Below the pieces are notes generated by a model. That model searched no databases. It was not told where the DNA came from and saw nothing but the letters and a program-made list of their open reading frames with translations. A DNA stretch of 64,000 bases from Rhynchospora pubera (Eukaryota > Streptophyta > Magnoliopsida > Poales > Cyperaceae): NCBI GenBank assembly GCA_028095005.1, contig CM051461.1, forward strand, positions 161,668,574 through 161,732,573. Reading direction: 5' to 3'. The stretch's first letter is position 1, and each line of letters begins with the position of its first letter. This document shows positions 47,702-58,477 of the stretch, piece by piece. The position numbers were made by a program, and so were the translations under genes.

Positions 47702-47707
47702 AATAAA
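47702..47707 (+). terminator. Candidate polyadenylation signal of the Ghd7-like gene
   Basis: AATAAA, 284 bp after the stop codon and the first canonical hexamer downstream. TTTTCATTTTT and T-rich sequence follow within 60 bp. Plant polyadenylation signals are loose, so this is tentative. Confidence 0.4.
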
Positions 47708-48044
47708 TGCTTGGATTTACACATTTTCATTTTTAACTATAAGTCTGTTTTATTTTCTTGCTAAGGTTCAATTGATGCTTTAGTAAGAGTTTAACTTATG
47801 CTTTAGCTAGTCTAAATCGGCAAAACGGAATGTTTAAAGTATTTTAAGTGATCAAATATCATCTTCATTAGTATTTTAAGTGATCAAATATGATTTAGCT
47901 AAGACATGCATTTTTGTTTGGAAAGGGGTAACTAATTTATAAATTATAACAAATGAACCAATACTCGTAAAATATAAATTATTATTAAAAATTTAAATAT
48001 AGATAAACAATAATCCATTTTTTTAAGGCCAATATAGATAGTCA

Positions 48045-48430
48045 CGCTACGCCATATTTTATTATTAACACCGGTTAAATTATGGTCTTTAACATCGGAT
48101 AGGAAGTGGTGTTAAAGATGAGTGGTGTTAAAAACATATAAAAAACCGGTGTTAAAGGTGCGGTGCTACAAATAAGCCAGAAATTGGAGCGGAAATGTTA
48201 CGCATTATTAAAATCGGTTTTTAACTAAAAAACCGGTGTTAATATATTATTATTATGACCGGTTTTTAGCTTAATAACAGGTCTTATTATTTTGATTATT
48301 TAAGCAGTTTTATTTTTTGGGATATTTTTAAGGCCGGTTATTTAGCTAAAAAACGATCTTACATGCATCTTTAAGACTGGTTTTTAGCTTAATAAACGGT
48401 CTTAATTTTTAATTTAAAAAAAAATAATTT
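48045..48430. repeat. CACTA-2 left subterminal repeats
   Basis: Units such as ACCGGTGTTAA, ACCGGTTTTTAGCTTAATAA and AAAAACCGGTGTTA alternate in orientation and make short hairpins. They match those at the right end (62790-63328) and between the genes (58060-58285). Confidence 0.85.
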
Positions 48431-48435
48431 TTTTT

Positions 48436-48458
48436 GGCTAGCCCCATTTTTGCTAGCC
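48436..48458 (+). other. GGCTAGCC double box of CACTA-2
   Basis: GGCTAGCCCCATTTTTGCTAGC then C: two GGCTAGCC-type palindromes separated by a short T-rich spacer, directly inside the left subterminal repeats. It corresponds to the boxes in CACTA-1 and CACTA-3. Confidence 0.8.
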
Positions 48459-50007
48459 AGAAACCAGATAATATCATTCAATTTATATTGACAACAAGAA
48501 ATTTATATATCAAAACATCACATAATCATCAAAATAGAAATCAATAATCGAAAATCCTCAAAATTCATTAATTATAGGTATCTAACGATGTACAATTCTC
48601 CGTGCATAATCGTAAAACTCATCTAAACTACCATTAATGTCTTTGTCGCTATCACGTCGACCCTCCGGCTCCAAACTCTACATTAATTCAATTAAAATAA
48701 TTTAATTAATGAAACCTAAGCAAATTGATTTCAAACACCAAACTTTTATTTTAAGTAGTAATCCATACCGCTGGCAACTCCTGGTAGTTCGAGTAATGCA
48801 TCAGAATCATATGCAGGTTTCGAATCGCATAGAACCCGCAATCGCGATCGTTGGGCTGACGTGGACTCTACAAATACGAATTAATATTTTTCACATTAAT
48901 ATTAAATTTAATAAATTAATAAAAATGAACTGAAACTATTAGTTCGAGCTATATATGTACCGGAATAATGTCAATGTTGAATTGTCTACCTAGCTTCATT
49001 CTGGATAAAGCACTGCAATATTAAAATATGAAGTTAGAAGCATTAATTAATTTGTATCTATTGGATAATATGCATATATATGTTGACTAAAACCCTAAAA
49101 TTACCTGTTGTATGAATCTAAAATTGAAGAAAAAATAATTCGGTGAATTTAGCGAATCCACAACCCATATCATTTTTGTCGAGGGTTGTGCAATAATAAT
49201 CACAAAATAAAACCTGCGGTTACATATTAGACCTTGTTAGTAAAATTAGCATTAAACCGCAAATTATAAAAATTGAAATCAAAATATGAAATATTCCAAC
49301 TTACGCGTTTGGATGTATCAAAACATGATAAGCAGCTTTATTTCTAGCAAAGTTATTAATCAAGTAAGATGTTGTGCCTGGCACATCCAACTTGGCATCA
49401 CTTCTCGAGCATCTTTCTGGATCCAAAAACCTGAACTGCTTGATTAGAAACTTCTGACAATAATTCCTAGCCCACCTGCATGTCATTTATCAATTGATAG
49501 TCATATATCATATATTAATCATCAATTCAATCAATTATTGTTAAGTTCAAACGATACTTACATTGTCCAAAGTTTCATGACATGAACATATGGCAAGTCC
49601 ATATTGAACAAATGGGCGATGTTTGAAAAATTGAGCATGAAGTAATCCAGCTCTACGTGGTCGAACTGGGCCAGAATTTTGAAACTGATAATTTCTGGAT
49701 CCAGCGCCATGATGTAGCTATGTAGTGTCGTGCGGTAGTCCCAAGCTGTTGCAATCTCTAAGGTGTGCAAAGCGGCTCTCGTGTCTTTAATTCTCTGTCA
49801 TCCACAAAAAATTGATTTGCATCGAAATCCTCATCGTCCTCGTCTTGCTCGTGTTGTTGCTGCTTTGCTTTCTTTTTCTCCGGAGATTTTGCATGTGACG
49901 TAGGCCGTTTCGTTATTGGTTGCCTCAAATGCACCTAGAAATCAATATATTTGTCATGAAATTATATTATTCAATTGAATTAATAATAATTTAGAAATGT
50001 TTGTAAC

Positions 50008-51867
50008 GGATGAAAGAATTGAATCCTGGTAACAAATAAATTTGTACCTAGACCTAACCTCACTAGTCGTTCGGAGTTAAGCTTAGGGTCGAACCCAAAG
50101 GACGGATTAACGATTACTGGACTTGTTCTTTTTATGAAGCTAGACAATAAAATAAGGTTGAGAGTGTTGTGAAACAAAAGAACTAAATAACAATGCAATC
50201 AAGTAGATATTTTTAGTTCTAAATAATAATTCAAGAAAGGTAAGCTAAAGTAGGTAGATTTTTGGGTTTTTTCAAGTATAATAAGGCGTCTTAGGGGTCA
50301 GGATTCACTTAGGTTTAGCCCTCGATTTGCTGGATCGCTCGCTGTCGCGTTAAATAACAACAAATCTAAGCATAGGTCGTCAGTTCGGTTTGAACACGAC
50401 TTGTTCGGTCCGAACAGAGGCTGGTATGTTGAGTTATGACCATACAACTTGAGTTTTAACTTTATGAAGGGCTCAGATCGGCTATAGCTACATTACCTAA
50501 TCCTCAATTGTCGTCTTTTGGACTAGAAATTAGTACAGGTCTCTACTTTGCCCACATAGACCAATTAAACCTAAACTTTCATGTCGGTATTTTAATTAAC
50601 ATATGTCTTATTTATTTATTTTCTTAGGCATATCTAAGTTTCCTTTCAGCCAACTTAGAAACTACACCTTTCAGTGCTAGCTAATCTCCTCTTTCGAATC
50701 TTCAACTTATCCCAAGTACTTAATTTAATCCTAATTGTTTAACCTAACCTTGTAAGTTAACTAAACAGGCCTTTATTTAGAAGTAAATCAGGTCAAAATA
50801 AGGGAATTAAACAAGCAATTAAAATACTACTCAATAAATAGATCATAAAGCCGAACATCAAGTCATATCAAGTCATAACATCAAACTAAACCTAAACTAC
50901 ATCCATACCCTAAGACAACATATATTTAGCCTAACATAGTATCAAAACAAACAATACAAAGAGAAGAAATCACAAGATACAAGCCCATGAAAATTAGAGA
51001 TAAGGACATAGGAAGAATAAACCAAGTTGTCCTTCTATGCTCGATCTTCAATCTTCGAAGGCAATGGGGTGTTGCAACGCGTGTCTCCAACCTTCTCCTT
51101 GCTGCCGTCGCCTCAAGAATCTGGTTGCTCAATGAAATCAATGGTGGAATCACCTAAGGAAGGTGAAATTGTGGTATGAATGGTAGAATGCCTTTCCTTC
51201 AGGCCTTGGGGCGTATATATAATGGTCTTCTGGCTTAGAAAGGAGGCTGGGGCGCTATGGCAAGAAAACATACCAAAATATCGAGTTTCCATACATGAAA
51301 ACCCTTCCAAATATGCCATGGAGGCTCTCGGTTCGGACTGGACAGGGCTAATTCGGGTCAAAACAGCTCAGTTCGGACCAAATAGCCTCAGTTCGGACCG
51401 AACAGATTCAGTTCGGGTCGAACTGAGACTCCAACTTTGAGTATCTGTTGTATTTTGGTCATATCTCCTTCGTCCGGACTCCGATTTAGGTGATTTAAAA
51501 GCCGTTGGAAAGCTTAGGTTGAGCTCTACAATCATGTTGACTATATTTAGCCATTTTCTTTCCTTAGACTCTCATTTTATGCAATAAACGTGCCTTCAGT
51601 CCGAGCAAAACTCCATTTGGTCCGAGTAGTAGCTTTGATGTTGCCTCCAAGTGCTAGGAATGAGTTGTCTAGCGTATGCCAAGTGCCAAAAATCCATCTA
51701 ATATTCGAGAATCCACTAGAAATCGTCAAGAAATCTGAAAATAAGAGAAAAGACGACGGTAGAGCCAATTCCTAGAAAATCATAGCAATTTATCAAATAA
51801 TTGAATGGTTTGAGTATGATTTGAGTGCTAAGTACGGTCTAAATACCCACAAATAATAACGATATCA
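50008..51867 (-). mobile_element. Solo LTR, copy 3 (nested in CACTA-2)
   Basis: 1,860 bp in reverse. The right edge is CGATATCA (TGATATCG on the minus strand). The left edge, GGATGAAAG, is a decayed copy of TGATGAAGG. Flanks are GTAAC (50003-50007) and ATAAC (51868-51872), 4 of 5 identical. Blocks match copies 1 and 2 (GAGTTGTCTAGCGTA, CGGTAGAGCCAATTCC). TTCGGACCGAA-type palindromes are clustered at 51360-51425 and again near 50390-50430. No coding sequence. Confidence 0.9.
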
Positions 51868-52028
51868 ATAACATTTACCAATTTTGACAAATCGAAATCC
51901 ACAAGATTACTCGCCCATCTTAGAAATGAACCCTGCAGAAGCCCGAGCTGGTCATCTGCATTGGGAGGTGGAAAAGGCACTACCACTTGCTTCGCATGAT
52001 CAAACACTTCTAAGACTTGTACCTTAAC

Positions 52029-54530
52029 TAGGGCTGTTCACAAGCCGAGTTACGAATGAGTTACCCTCATCTCGACCTCGTCTCGTCAAATTCACGAACG
52101 AGCTGACTCGTCTTGATAAAGGGCCTCGAGTTAGTCAGGTCAGCTTGACCTCGTCTCGTTATGCAACGAGCTAGCTCAACGAGTTCAAGCCAGCTCGTCT
52201 ACAGGACTTGTTAAAGTTAATTTTCTGAATTCTGACGAGTGACAGATCAATAATATTGAATTCCTCAAGCATTTCATATACATTTACATAAACAAAACAA
52301 AAGAACAAGTAATTCAAAATTAAACTAGAAAAAATGATTGTAAACAAGTTCATCATAAAACATAACCATGAAGTTCTACAAATTCATAAAAACGATCAAA
52401 TGAAGTCAACATAAATTGTGTTAAACAAGTTAACACAACTTGTGTTACACAAGTTCAGTCACCTAATGAAGTTTCATACAAGTTCAAAACATATCACAAA
52501 TCCATAGATCATAAGTTAATACAGACCAAGCTACTAATTGAAGTTTCAAATTAACAAAAAATAACAGGTCTCAATCCAGCACTTCATCCCATTCTTCATG
52601 TCTTGCACTTCATCCCATACTTGCATAAAATTCTAGATTGCTATATTTAATCAAATTCGCTATATCAGATCAATTCACATATCAACAATTTCTTTGTAAA
52701 GTCACATATCTGTTTTCAGGTTGCATCCTTCAGGTTGATAGTCAGATATATTAGAAACTAACTGCTACACTAAATTGCATCCTTCAAGTTGCCATTATAT
52801 ATTAGAAACTAACTGCTACACTAAATTAAATCCTTCAGGTTGCCATTTCGTTTATAGTCAGATATCATATTATTGCATCAAATGAAAAAAGATATAATAT
52901 GAGAAGTTGAGAACTTGCCTTCAATTGATAGTTAATTTGCTCATTGGTATTTTTATACTCAGATCCTCTTCTGCCTTTGCAGTATGCTGAAAGAAATATC
53001 AATTTATTCAAGTATTAGTATATAATATAAAAAAAAGAATGCAAGAATGAGTTAAATTGATATAGTATGACTTACTTCTATAGTTCGCATTTCAGCCCTT
53101 GTATTTGCTCTTATCCAATCGCCACCGCAAACTAGACTCTCAACCACCTCTTCTTTAAGAGAGGATCTGTAATCATCTAGAATTCTATCACCGGCACTAA
53201 ATGTCGACTCAGAGGAAACAATTGTGATTGGAATGCAAAGTACATCTTTTGCTAGTTTGCTTAAAATTGGATACCTTACAGCATTTGTCTTCCACCATTG
53301 CAAGACATCAAATGGGCTGAAGGATCTATGTTGAAACACTGATTCTTTCAAATAGTTGTCAAGATCAGCAACTGGTGGTTCTTCAACCCAAGTGGACTCC
53401 AAATATCGCCAAAAATTATTGTTGTTTGGCTGTGATGAACTTGAAGGAACTGCATCAGAATTTGAAAGACCTGAAAAATATACAATAATAAACAACAGTA
53501 AAGCGACATAAGAAATTTTTAGGTGGGTCAAAATTCATCTTGTACTAAACAGTAAAGCATCTTTTACTCCTAATTTCATCTTGTGCTAAACAGTAAAGCA
53601 TCTTGTATAGTTGTACTAAAGCATCTTGTACTAAACAGTCAAAATTCACAATAAAAAGGAAAATTCACCTAAAATGAAATAACATATTGACAACGGAGAA
53701 AGAGAAGTTGACAGTGTCAGAGAAGATTTCTGAAAAAGAAGGTTGAAAAAAATATTAAAGAATGCAGCCATGGAGACATATCAGTCATCACTCATCAGAT
53801 TGTAAGAAGGAGCGATTTAGCCGCAGTGAAAGTGAAAGAAGCTTACCAACTCGTAAAAAGGAGTGATTAAGGCGCAGTGAAAGTGAAGTTGAACTGATTT
53901 AGGCTCCAGTTTAGTCCCTCAAAGTGAGCGATTTAGGCACCAATCACCACTTCACCAGTACTCCATCACAAATGCAAAAAATGGAACGATTGAAAGGTAA
54001 ATTACTTGAACAATGAAGAGTCGGAGAGGAGCAGCGCAGATCGTAGAGGAGAGGAGAGAAGAATAGGGGGGATGAGTTGTCGCCTGACTCGCCGAAGAGG
54101 GGGGGAGAAGTTGTCGCCTGAGTCGCCTGAGCAACTTGTGACTCGCAGAAGAAGGGGATCGCCTGAGTCGCCTTTTGTCGAAGAGGGGGGATCGCCTGAG
54201 TCACCTCTTGTCGATGAGTACAAGGATTGGATTTGAGAAATGAGAATTGGGGTTAGGGCGGGTAGGGTTTCGCTGAGGGTTTACATATTATAAATGGACT
54301 AATGGATGGATAGGATTAGTTTGTATTTTCATTGTACGGTTCACATAACTCGTTAATGTGTCGAGTTACTAATGAACGAGTTAGGTGCTGTTCGAACTCG
54401 TCGGTAAAACTCGTGAGCTTAATAGCTCGTCTCGTTAATAGCTCGAGCTATAAACGAACGGGCTGTTAGCGAGTTTTCTTCGAGTCGAACACGAACGAGC
54501 TATGAGCTACGGGCTTTTCTTGCACCCCTA
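52029..54530 (-). mobile_element. hAT element, 2.5 kb, non-autonomous, nested in CACTA-2
   Basis: Ends TAGGGCTGTTCACAAGCC and, inverted, TAGGGGTGCAAGAAAAGCCC. The perfect 8-bp duplication ACCTTAAC is on both sides (52021-52028, 54531-54538). Subterminal zones are rich in AGCTCG/CGAGCT and AACGAG motifs, as in many hAT elements. Only the C-terminal part of a transposase remains (53076-53470). A GC-rich patch at 54060-54225 consists of imperfect repeats of TCGCCTGAGTCGCC. The insertion site is a coding exon of the CACTA-2 second gene. Confidence 0.93.
53076..53470 (-). pseudogene. hAT transposase C-terminal dimerisation domain
   Basis: One exon, AG acceptor before 53470 and GTAAGT donor after 53076. 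It encodes the hATC dimerisation region: ESTWVEEPPVADLDNYLKES, FDVLQWWKTN, RYPILSKLAKDVLCIPIT, then SSESTFSAGDRILDDYRSSL and WIRA. A short downstream exon-like stretch (about 52990-52920) may follow. The zinc-finger and catalytic parts are missing, so the gene is deleted but this exon itself is still open. Confidence 0.88.
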
Positions 54531-57240
54531 ACCTTAACCTCCTCCGGACCCACTAATTCTACGGGTACCGTGACATGTACGTGCGAATGCGCAAACACCA
54601 TAGCTCTCGCGACATATAACAGACTAAATCCATATGGAAGGACGAGCAAGGCTTCTGTGGATTCCTGCAATTATAATAACATAGAAAAGAAGTTTACATG
54701 GACAAAACCCTAAATGAAATAAAAATAAAAAAAACTTTCAAGTAAAGATGAGAAATATACCTCAATATTAGGGCCAGGAATTGATTTGCAAGGCCTTGAG
54801 GATCTGCATTCTGCGACATTTGCCCTAGCAAGAACAACCGCGATAAACTTTCCTCAACCTGTTTGGCTACTTGCTTGCTCACTTCCTCCGGCAATCGCCG
54901 TTGTATTCCTTCGTCCACCAATTTATCAATTTCCTCTTGGTTATGCCCCTTTGATTTCCTCGTACTCCTGCCATACACCTGCTTCACGCCTGAATATATT
55001 GGGTATCCTCTCAACCATCCTGGATGCTCTTGAGTCCCAAGCGCAGATGTCAAGACATCATTCTGACGATCCGATTGAACCTCACCTGACTTGACTAGAG
55101 CAACCTGTCACAAAAAAAATTTCAAATTTTCAAATTTTTCAAATACATGTGAAACTAAGTTTGATTTATTTGTGTTGTCACACGTACCGCTTTGTCAAGG
55201 ATCTCACAAGCCTTAGGATTTATTACCCTAAGTTCACCCGTCACCGAATCCGTTGTGGCACGTGCCCTACACCACCTGTAAGACCTGTCATCATCACCAA
55301 TGGTAATCGCCGAGTTCGAACTCTTTACCACATCCTCTTTCTTCCATTTCTTCTCTGCACTTATGTAACCGTCCGATCCGAGGGTGTGTGGCATGTCCTT
55401 CTTTGCGGCATTTTCTTTTCCTATTTGACTCTTTTTCTATCATCAAATTCAAATTGCTGATAAGTATATGGAAAAAAGAAGTTAGGAAATGTGTTTTCGT
55501 ACGAAGTTTGCTTTCATACCTTAAAGTCCTCACTTTTATGATGTTCCTCGAATTGTTCTCATTCTTCCTTTGAAATGTTGAAAATATCCCATGGCTTCGG
55601 GTCACCTTCATTCGCATCTTCAATGAATTTTTTATGCTGCAATGAGAAAGAATATATGTTATATCTTACCAAGATGGTTTTCCATGCCCTCCATCTAGTG
55701 CAACATGCTGTTAGAATCTTCTTCTTTATTAAAATCGGAATGTCTTCTGGGATATTCCATGTCTTGGCTATATGATTGTACAAATCATTTTTCACATATT
55801 TTGGCACGGCCGGCCAAGTCTTATAACTGCATTAAAACCAATTAATGATCAATTCACATCCAAATTTATATAAGTATCATTTATATACATTAATTCTTAT
55901 AATTTGTACTTGATTTTAACCAAGTTTTTTATTTTGTTTGTCAAATATCGATTAAATTTAATTGCATTGTCACCGCAAGGCTGGCCTTTCTCGTTGAAGG
56001 TGATCTCCAATGGTATGTTAGCAGCTATCTTTTTTGTCGTCTTTAAACATTTCGTCGTTGATCTTTTTCCCCTTCTGCTAACATTCTGACTTTCCTGATT
56101 TACCATCAAATCCTCGTCCTCATTCAACTCATGATCATCATTCTCATCCAAGTGGGGATACTCATCCGAATTCAACATGACTGCAAATTTCAGAATTATA
56201 TAGCACAATTTACATTAACAATTTAACACAATTGAAACATTAAAGTGCAAAACATTCACGTTTAATTTATAATCAAACATAAGTACGGAACATGTCAACA
56301 TCAAATAAACGACAAGTTCAATCTCAAATAACATAAACATTCAGTTCAATCTCAAATAACATAATACATTAACATAAACATAAACATTAAGTTCAATAAG
56401 AAACCCTAATAGTAAATCCTAAAACTGCTCTTCATCATCAGACTTCTTTTCATCATTGACTTCTTCTCTAATCTCTGTGTACGATACCACAAGCTTGTCA
56501 ATCAAAAACTTAAAGAAAAGTGCAGCATCTTCATGTTTTGAGAGGCTTGGTTTTGGTTGCCCTTGATTCTGAGAGGCTTGCTTTTGAGACGCCTGGTTTT
56601 GAGAGACTGGATTAGCACGCTTATTGCACCTAACATAGACTCGTTCGATAGGCTTTTTTCCTTTTTGGTTGCTTCCTTCTCCTTTCTCCATTACTACCTA
56701 ATTAAAACACCATATTTAATATATATTAATGTTCGTCAAAATAATTAATATATTCAAACATGAATAAATAATTAATTCTTACACAATAATGTAGATTATG
56801 CATTAAAACACAGATAAAACATAAATTCATACATAAAAATTTAGATAAATAATTAAAAAGGATAAAATATAAATTCATACAATAACATTAATCCTAGATA
56901 TGAAGTTCAAATTACAAATTAAAGTTCATAGAAAATAAAATAGATAAATTCCATTATTCTAGCACAATTAAACTTTAATTTTTCTCCTCTATCTTAACCT
57001 CCTTATTCTCACTAGAACCCTCATCTATTTTAACCCCTATACTAAAATCAGGGCTCCTGCCACAGCCTGGAGGGAGACGACGTACAGCCGAGACGACCCT
57101 TCTCTTCGGAGGTCCGTATAACGGGACCCTTTTTGCTACCACATTAGGTGTTCCCTCCTCCACCTTGAATGTTTCCTCCCCCACCTTATTATTATTTTGA
57201 TCCTTCTCTATCTAATTTTCATTTTAAATAAATTACACAT

Positions 57241-57243
<3 letters not shown>

Positions 57244-57290
<47 letters not shown>
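57244..57290. repeat. (TA)n microsatellite in CACTA-2
   Basis: About 47 bp of uninterrupted TA between the two CACTA-2 genes. No inverted-repeat element of the E family is attached here. Confidence 0.9.
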
Positions 57291-57291
<1 letters not shown>

Positions 57292-57629
57292 AATTAAATA
57301 AAATTCTAAATTATCAAGTAATAACATGCACACCTATTCCTAACACAGTTCAAGCATATTTTCAATAATCAATTGTAATTGACATTTGCATATTAGTCCC
57401 CGCATTTCTAAAATTTGCATATCACATTTCTAATAATTATTTTCTAAATTGCCCCAAATTAGTCCCAAATTATGCATATTAATTCCTAAAACTAAAGCAC
57501 AACAGTCCCAAATTCCATTAATCACCAATCAAGCAATTCTCAATTAAATTCTCAAGCAATTCTCAAGCAATTCTCAATTCAATTCTCAAGCAATTCTCAA
57601 TTCAATTCTCAAATTCTCAAATCAATTAT

Positions 57630-58030
57630 ATACATAAAAATTATATATATTTTCATGCATGCATGCAAATATATTTTAAATGGAAAATTTTTTTAATTTC
57701 TATTTTATTTTTAAGACCTTCTGTTTTTAAATCTAATGCATTTATATATGTAGTATATATAAAAATTATATATATTTTCATGCATGCATGCAAATATATT
57801 TTAAATAGAATTTTTTTTAAAATTTCTGTTTTATTTTTAAGACCTTCTGTTTTTAAATCTGATGCATTTATATATGTACTATATATAAAAATTATATATA
57901 TTTTTATGCATGCATGCAAATATATTTTAAATAGAAATTTTTTTAAAATTTCTGTTTTATTTTTAAGACCTTCTGTTTTTAAATCTGATGCATTTTTATA
58001 TGTACTATATATAAAAATTATATATTTTTA
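57630..58030. repeat. ~125-bp tandem repeat, three copies, in CACTA-2
   Basis: Three copies of a unit containing ATGCATGCATGCAAATATAT, TTTTAAGACCTTCTGTTTTT and ATGCATTTATATATGTA, spaced about 125 bp apart and highly similar. They lie between the two CACTA-2 genes. Open frames across them are repeat artefacts. Confidence 0.85.
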
Positions 58031-58059
58031 AGACCTCCTTTTTTTATTTATTTTTAAAA

Positions 58060-58285
58060 TATGATTGATTATTAAGATCAGTTTTTGACTTGAAAACCAG
58101 TCTTAATAATTGAAATGAATTTTTATTTTGTTAGTATTAGTGTCCTATTTTTAATTTATTTTTAAAAACTATTTTTATTATTTTGTTCTCCTTTTTTATA
58201 AATAAATGAATTAAAAATTAAAAATTCTGTTTGATTATTAAGACCGGTTTTTTACTTAAAAATCGATCTTAATAGTAAAAAAATA
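58060..58285. repeat. Internal subterminal-type hairpins in CACTA-2
   Basis: ATTATTAAGATCAGTTTTTG...AAAACCAGTCTTAATAATTG and ATTATTAAGACCGGTTTTTT...AAAATCGATCTTAATAGT are two hairpins of the subterminal type. They lie far from either end, 200 to 400 bp downstream of the tnp2 stop. Confidence 0.75.
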
Positions 58286-58477
58286 CGAACATTTTTGTTG
58301 TTTTCTTTACTACCATTTATAATTTAAAATAATACAAAATAGGTCGTAACATTTCAAAAAATAAATATTCTTAGTAGAAAAATTCACATTACTTAAATAT
58401 TTTTACAATTGAAATTAAATTTACTACTAGTACATATATAACTCAATTTTTTTTATTCCTTGAAGATTTTGGTCGGG

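Larger units (their letters stand above)
49110..56691 (-). pseudogene. CACTA-2 second gene: Transposase_24 / DUF8039-like / Ulp1-like, split by two insertions
   Basis: Minus strand. The N-terminal exon 56691-56419 is basic and then Gln-rich (MEKGEGSNQKGKKPIERVYV). Exon 56180 to about 55920 has acidic repeats and FNEKGQPCGDNAIKFNRYL. Exon about 55839-55505 reads KTWPAVPKYVKNDLYNHIAK, then a TGA where a conserved Trp would stand (EE*EQF). Exon about 55394-55170 contains MPHTLGSDGYISAEKKW, and 55053-54763 contains TQEHPGWLRGYPIYSGVKQV, all Transposase_24 features. A DUF8039-like exon (VARAMVFAHSHVHVTVPVEL, QVVVPFPPPN) is cut by the hAT insertion, and an intron by the solo LTR. A Lys/Gln/Asp-rich exon (about 49935-49790) and exons 49770-49558 and 49486-49301 lead to FYFVIIIAQPSTKMIWVVDS, the Ulp1-like core near 49200-49130. 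Confidence 0.75.

Noticed and set aside
57663..58031. 122-codon open frame and its antisense partner
   Set aside because: Both arise from a ~125-bp tandem repeat, and the protein is internally repeated in step with it.
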